Assembly: GCA_009885445.1 (NCBI GenBank)
Contig: VFKQ01000107.1
Location: 1 to 8,179, forward strand
Origin: Anaerolineaceae bacterium
Lineage (GTDB): Bacteria > Chloroflexota > Anaerolineae > Anaerolineales > Villigracilaceae
Direction: 5' to 3'
Length of the DNA stretch: 8,179 nucleotides
Below the pieces are notes generated by a model. That model did no database searches, was not told the origin of the DNA, and saw nothing but the letters and a program-made list of their open reading frames with translations. The translations under genes were made by a program, and so were the position numbers. This document shows positions 5,170 to 8,179 of the stretch, piece by piece; position 1 is the stretch's first letter; each line of letters opens with the position of its first letter.

Positions 5170-7436
5170 TGCGTGTTGACTGCCAGACCCACTTGCAAAG
5201 TTTTATCCGCTTCCAATTTTGTCAGCGGAAGCAGGATGTGAAATTTGCTTCCGGGAAAATGGGTTTCGGAATAGCCGGGACTCTCGACCCAGATTCGTCC
5301 GCCGTGCGCTTCGACGATGCCCTTTGAGAGGGCCAGCCCCAAACCGGCCCCGCCGCCCTTGAAGCGACTCTTGCTGGTGCTGTGTTTGCCGAGGTCGCCG
5401 GGTTGGTAAAACTTGGTGAAGATCATGTCGCGAAACTCGGGGTCTACGCCCACGCCCGTGTCGCTGACGGTGATCTGAATGCCGCCATGCGGCAGATTGG
5501 CCGCGTCGGGCGGGGCGGCGGCGGCGGTGACTTCGATTCTGCCGTTATCAGGCGTGAACTTGATGGCGTTATTTAGCAGATGCGAAAAAACTTTTTGCAG
5601 GGTATTCGGGTCGGCGCGCACGGTGGGCAGTTGCGGCAAATTTATATTGAGCGAAAGTTTGCGATCGGTGAGCGGCTTCTTGAGGCTGGTGGCCACCTCA
5701 CGGACGAGGTTGGCAGTATCCACTTGTTGCAAGTTGAGTTGCATGGCGCGCGCGTCAATCTGCGCGATGTCAAACATCGAGTCCATAACTTCGTGCAAGC
5801 GCAGGGTGCTTTTATGCAGGGCTTCGCCCACGCCGCGAATATTTGGGTCGAGGTTCTTATCTTCGAGGAGCATCTCGGTGTAGCCGCGCAAGACGGTGAG
5901 CGGCGTGCGCAGTTCGTGCGAGGCAATGCTGATGAAGTCACTTTTAGTTTGGTCGAGGCGCTCGAGGTCGCGGTTGGCTTTGTCGAGGTCGCGGTAAGCC
6001 TGCCGCACTTCGGTGTTGAGCTTCATTAGATTCTCAACCAGGCGCGCGTTTTCGAGCGCGACAGCAGTTTGATTCGCCAGCGCGCCCACGGTGACAAGTT
6101 CCTCGTTGTTGAAGCGGTTGCCCGATAGTTTTGCGCCGAGGGCGAGCATGCCGATCCAACGTCGGTTGGCGAAAATGGGCGCGTACACTTCGGCTTCGAG
6201 TCGCCCGAACCAGGCGCGTTCAGCAGACGACAAACTTCGGAAAGAGGACAGCAGGTCGAGGTCAAATTGCAGGATGGGACGTTGTTCACGCGTGACGTAC
6301 ACAGCCAGCGGATTAAACTCGTCGAGCATGAGCGACTTCATTTGCGCTTCGCCCTCCGTCCGGGCCGGGCGCAAGCGATAGGTGCGGCGTCCCCCGTCGA
6401 CCATTTCCATATCCACGAGGAAGAGGAATCCGCGTTGCAGGCCCATCGACTCGATGATCAGTCCCACGGCCACGCTGGCGAGTTTGTCGAGGTCGAGAAT
6501 GTTGCTAATCGATTCGCTGTATTGATGCAGGATGCGGCTGGCGTCGGTGCGGTCGATGTGCAAGAGTCTGTCTACGAGGCGTTGGACGAGGCCGAGCAGA
6601 GGCGTGAACAAAACTGCCAGCGCAATGGCCACGATGGCGCCAATGATGAGCGGGCTGGAGACCGTGCTGAAAAGCGGCTGGATGCCAAGCGAGCCAAGCA
6701 GATAGAAGCCGGCGATTAATAATGTAGTGATGATATAGATGAGGGCGCCGCGCATGAGCAGGAGCGCGTCGGGCAGTTCATGCGTCAGGAAGGCGTAACC
6801 CGCTAACAGCGCGGCGAGCAGGCGCAGAGGGTTGCCCGAGATGCCCAGGCCGCTGAGAATGAGTCCGTCGTTGATAATGACGAGGAGCAGGATGGGAGTC
6901 CAATAAGAAAGGCGGTTGCGATGGGTGGGCTGACGCAGGCGCGAACGGGCGAGAATCAGGTTGCTGATGATGCCGATGATAAAAATCAACCAGCCAACGA
7001 TGGCCCACAAAAGAGGCAGGCCGTCGCGGCGGAGCATGATTTGGCCGTTCGTCCACAAGACGAGCTGGAATTGGTTGAGGTTGGTGTCGAGGGCGATGAG
7101 GCCGAGAGTCCAGAACAGGCCGATGGCGAGCCAGGTCCAGATTTCGAGGCGTAGGAAGGCGCGCGCAATGAGGGTGAGGATGAAGACCAGGAAGAGCGTG
7201 CCGAAAATTTGCAGGGTTTGAAAGCCGCCTTCATCCAGTTGCGGCAGATTGCCGACAACCGACATGGCCGTGATGATCTGGATGATGAGCGCAACAAGGG
7301 TGAAGAGGCCGACCAACAGCGCGGTAAATTCCTGCCCGTTGCGGCGGCGGATGATGTTAACTAGTACGGCGAGATAAACAATAGACTCAAGCGCCAGAAT
7401 AATGATGGTGATGAGTTGCGCGAGGGAGGCGGTCAT
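5160..7436 (-). CDS. Membrane-anchored sensor histidine kinase with GAF domain
   Basis: Encodes a 758-residue hybrid of membrane sensor and cytoplasmic kinase. The N-terminal 290 residues hold about nine hydrophobic segments (roughly 5-27, 38-60, 74-95, 99-117, 141-163, 179-199, 204-219, 229-250, 261-286). A GAF-type domain covers about 317-465. A charged, probably coiled-coil linker (466-497) leads to the HisKA domain with SHELRTPL, His507 being the phosphoacceptor. The HATPase domain shows the N box (NNAIKFTPDNG, about 622-632), G1 (DTGVGVD, 659-665), F box (FTKFYQPGD) and G2 (GGGAGLGLALSKG, 694-706), so the kinase looks fully active. An Ala/Pro-rich insert lies near 637-651. There is no receiver domain and no response regulator in view. 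It follows the aminotransferase by 66 bases but has its own -10-like sequence. The signal sensed is unknown. Confidence 0.95.
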   Translation of the reverse strand: MTASLAQLITIIILALESIVYLAVLVNIIRRRNGQEFTALLVGLFTLVALIIQIITAMSVVGNLPQLDEGGFQTLQIFGTLFLVFILTLIARAFLRLEIWTWLAIGLFWTLGLIALDTNLNQFQLVLWTNGQIMLRRDGLPLLWAIVGWLIFIIGIISNLILARSRLRQPTHRNRLSYWTPILLLVIINDGLILSGLGISGNPLRLLAALLAGYAFLTHELPDALLLMRGALIYIITTLLIAGFYLLGSLGIQPLFSTVSSPLIIGAIVAIALAVLFTPLLGLVQRLVDRLLHIDRTDASRILHQYSESISNILDLDKLASVAVGLIIESMGLQRGFLFLVDMEMVDGGRRTYRLRPARTEGEAQMKSLMLDEFNPLAVYVTREQRPILQFDLDLLSSFRSLSSAERAWFGRLEAEVYAPIFANRRWIGMLALGAKLSGNRFNNEELVTVGALANQTAVALENARLVENLMKLNTEVRQAYRDLDKANRDLERLDQTKSDFISIASHELRTPLTVLRGYTEMLLEDKNLDPNIRGVGEALHKSTLRLHEVMDSMFDIAQIDARAMQLNLQQVDTANLVREVATSLKKPLTDRKLSLNINLPQLPTVRADPNTLQKVFSHLLNNAIKFTPDNGRIEVTAAAAPPDAANLPHGGIQITVSDTGVGVDPEFRDMIFTKFYQPGDLGKHSTSKSRFKGGGAGLGLALSKGIVEAHGGRIWVESPGYSETHFPGSKFHILLPLTKLEADKTLQVGLAVNTQIN

Positions 7437-7446
7437 AAGTTTGAAA

Positions 7447-7452
7447 AGTATA
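7447..7452 (-). promoter_or_regulatory. Candidate -10 (TATACT) of the histidine kinase gene
   Basis: On the minus strand TATACT (five of six matches to TATAAT) ends ten bases before the ATG at 7436, predicting a transcript that begins about four bases upstream of the start codon. No Shine-Dalgarno sequence is present in that gap and I found no clear -35. It suggests a nearly leaderless message independent of the upstream aminotransferase gene. Confidence 0.4.
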
Positions 7453-7464
7453 CTCGAAGTTTAA

Positions 7465-7488
7465 TGGTTGGATAGTTGCGTAGTTGGA
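7465..7488. repeat. Short degenerate tandem octamer
   Basis: Three consecutive eight-base units read TGGTTGGA, TAGTTGCG and TAGTTGGA. They lie in the 66-base gap between the aminotransferase stop and the histidine kinase start. No function can be assigned; it may be a simple-sequence remnant or a direct-repeat binding site. Confidence 0.4.
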
Positions 7489-7502
7489 GACTGATTACTG
7501 AC

Positions 7503-8179
7503 TCAGCGCATCAGCACGCGCTTGAGGCGGGTTAGCCCGTCTTCGATTTGGTCCTCCGCATAGAAAGCGAAACACAGGCGTATGTAATCGGTGAGGCCGC
7601 CGCGGCCGGAAAATTTTTGGCCTTGTCTGAAGTCCACTTTGAAGGGCGCGGTTTTTTCTCGCAGGAGAGTTGCGTCCATGCCATCGGGCAAGCGCGGAAA
7701 GAAAAAATATCCGCCGTGCGGGAGGTCGTAGGTTAATTCGGGCAGATATTTTTTCAAGCAGGCATCCATGTGCGCGAGGCGCTTGGCGTAGAGGGCGAGT
7801 AGTGAGTCTACATTTTTGCGCAGGTCGCCCGATTCGAGCAGACCCCGCAAAAGCGCGGCGGTGAAAGGATTCAGTCCGCCACCGCTGTCGAGCAGTCCGC
7901 TGGCGGCGAGGCGGGCGAGCGTGTTGGGGTGCGCGTGCACCCAGCCGAGGCGCAGGCCGGGCGCGAGAATTTTTGAAAACGAATTGAGCGAGATAATATT
8001 TTCTGAGTCGGTGTATGCCGCAAAAGGACTCGGCGGTTTTTCAGTGTAGGCCAGCAGGTGATAGACCTCATCGGCGAGGATGAGAAAGTTGTGCTCGCGC
8101 GCAAGTTGCATTAATACTTCGCGGCGTTCCTGCGAAAGTGTGCGGCCTGTGGGGTTTTGAAAAGTTGGGATGGTGTAAA
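7503..8179 (-). CDS. PLP-dependent aminotransferase, class I/II fold, C-terminal part
   Basis: The visible 224 residues are the cofactor-binding core and C-terminal domain of a fold-type I aminotransferase; the N-terminal part lies beyond the right edge. The frame is open to the last base and reads YTIPTFQNPTGRTLS at the edge. It contains the NPTG motif, ADEVYHLL (Asp and Tyr that contact PLP, visible residues 36 and 39), and NSFSKILAPGLRLGW with the Schiff-base lysine at visible residue 69. YIRLCFA near the end carries the conserved carboxylate-binding arginine. The SGLLDSGGGLNPFTAALL stretch resembles the group that includes 2-aminoadipate/aromatic transaminases, but the substrate cannot be fixed. 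A downstream in-frame ATG at 8111 lies inside the conserved fold and is not the real start. TGA ends it 66 bases before the histidine kinase gene. Confidence 0.93.
   Translation of the reverse strand, partial: YTIPTFQNPTGRTLSQERREVLMQLAREHNFLILADEVYHLLAYTEKPPSPFAAYTDSENIISLNSFSKILAPGLRLGWVHAHPNTLARLAASGLLDSGGGLNPFTAALLRGLLESGDLRKNVDSLLALYAKRLAHMDACLKKYLPELTYDLPHGGYFFFPRLPDGMDATLLREKTAPFKVDFRQGQKFSGRGGLTDYIRLCFAFYAEDQIEDGLTRLKRVLMR

Noticed and set aside
6267..6719. 150-codon plus-strand open frame opposite the histidine kinase
   Set aside because: Composition rich in His, Glu, Gln and Arg reflects the reverse strand of the GAF and membrane coding region; no recognisable fold or ribosome binding site.
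7503..8111. Aminotransferase starting at the ATG at 8111
   Set aside because: The same frame continues upstream through the conserved FQNPTG motif to the window edge, so this Met is internal.

Overview
The window is about 55% GC by eye and looks like bacterial chromosomal DNA, most likely from a member of the Chloroflexota (Anaerolineae-like). The grounds for this are indirect: a very large MalT-like regulator ending in a winged-helix/BTAD module, a multi-pass GAF histidine kinase, and apparently leaderless or near-leaderless gene starts. Nothing in the window fixes the taxonomy. There are no RNA genes, CRISPR arrays, transposases or phage genes, and no gene-free stretch longer than about 100 bases.

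Layout. Bases 1-155 hold the start of an ABC-transporter permease (minus strand, cut by the window edge). It is preceded by a family-5 (Dpp/Opp type) substrate-binding lipoprotein at 230-1792, also minus. The two are separated by 74 bases that contain a perfect 20-bp hairpin. A roughly 100-base divergent control region (1793-1893) separates the transporter from a 1074-residue regulator on the plus strand (1894-5118). That regulator combines a MalT-like STAND ATPase, about nine TPR-like repeats, and a C-terminal SARP-type winged helix plus BTAD domain. A perfect bidirectional terminator (5123-5169) lies between the regulator and a convergent 758-residue membrane histidine kinase (5160-7436, minus). 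Upstream of the kinase, on the same strand, is the C-terminal part of a class I/II PLP-dependent aminotransferase (7503-8179, cut by the window edge).

How the parts may work together. The regulator and the peptide-type transporter diverge from one short control region. That region carries two copies of TTTGCAAA at an 11-bp period, just upstream of a candidate extended -10 for the binding-protein gene that has no recognisable -35. This geometry resembles known SARP operators, and the adjacent gene encodes a protein with a SARP-type DNA-binding domain. The working model is a locally acting, ATP-driven, possibly ligand-sensing switch for the transporter, perhaps also controlling itself. It is inference. 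The histidine kinase has no response regulator in view and is probably an independent unit. The aminotransferase shows no functional link to the rest. I see no clearly new multi-gene system; the most interesting element is the regulator together with its putative operator.
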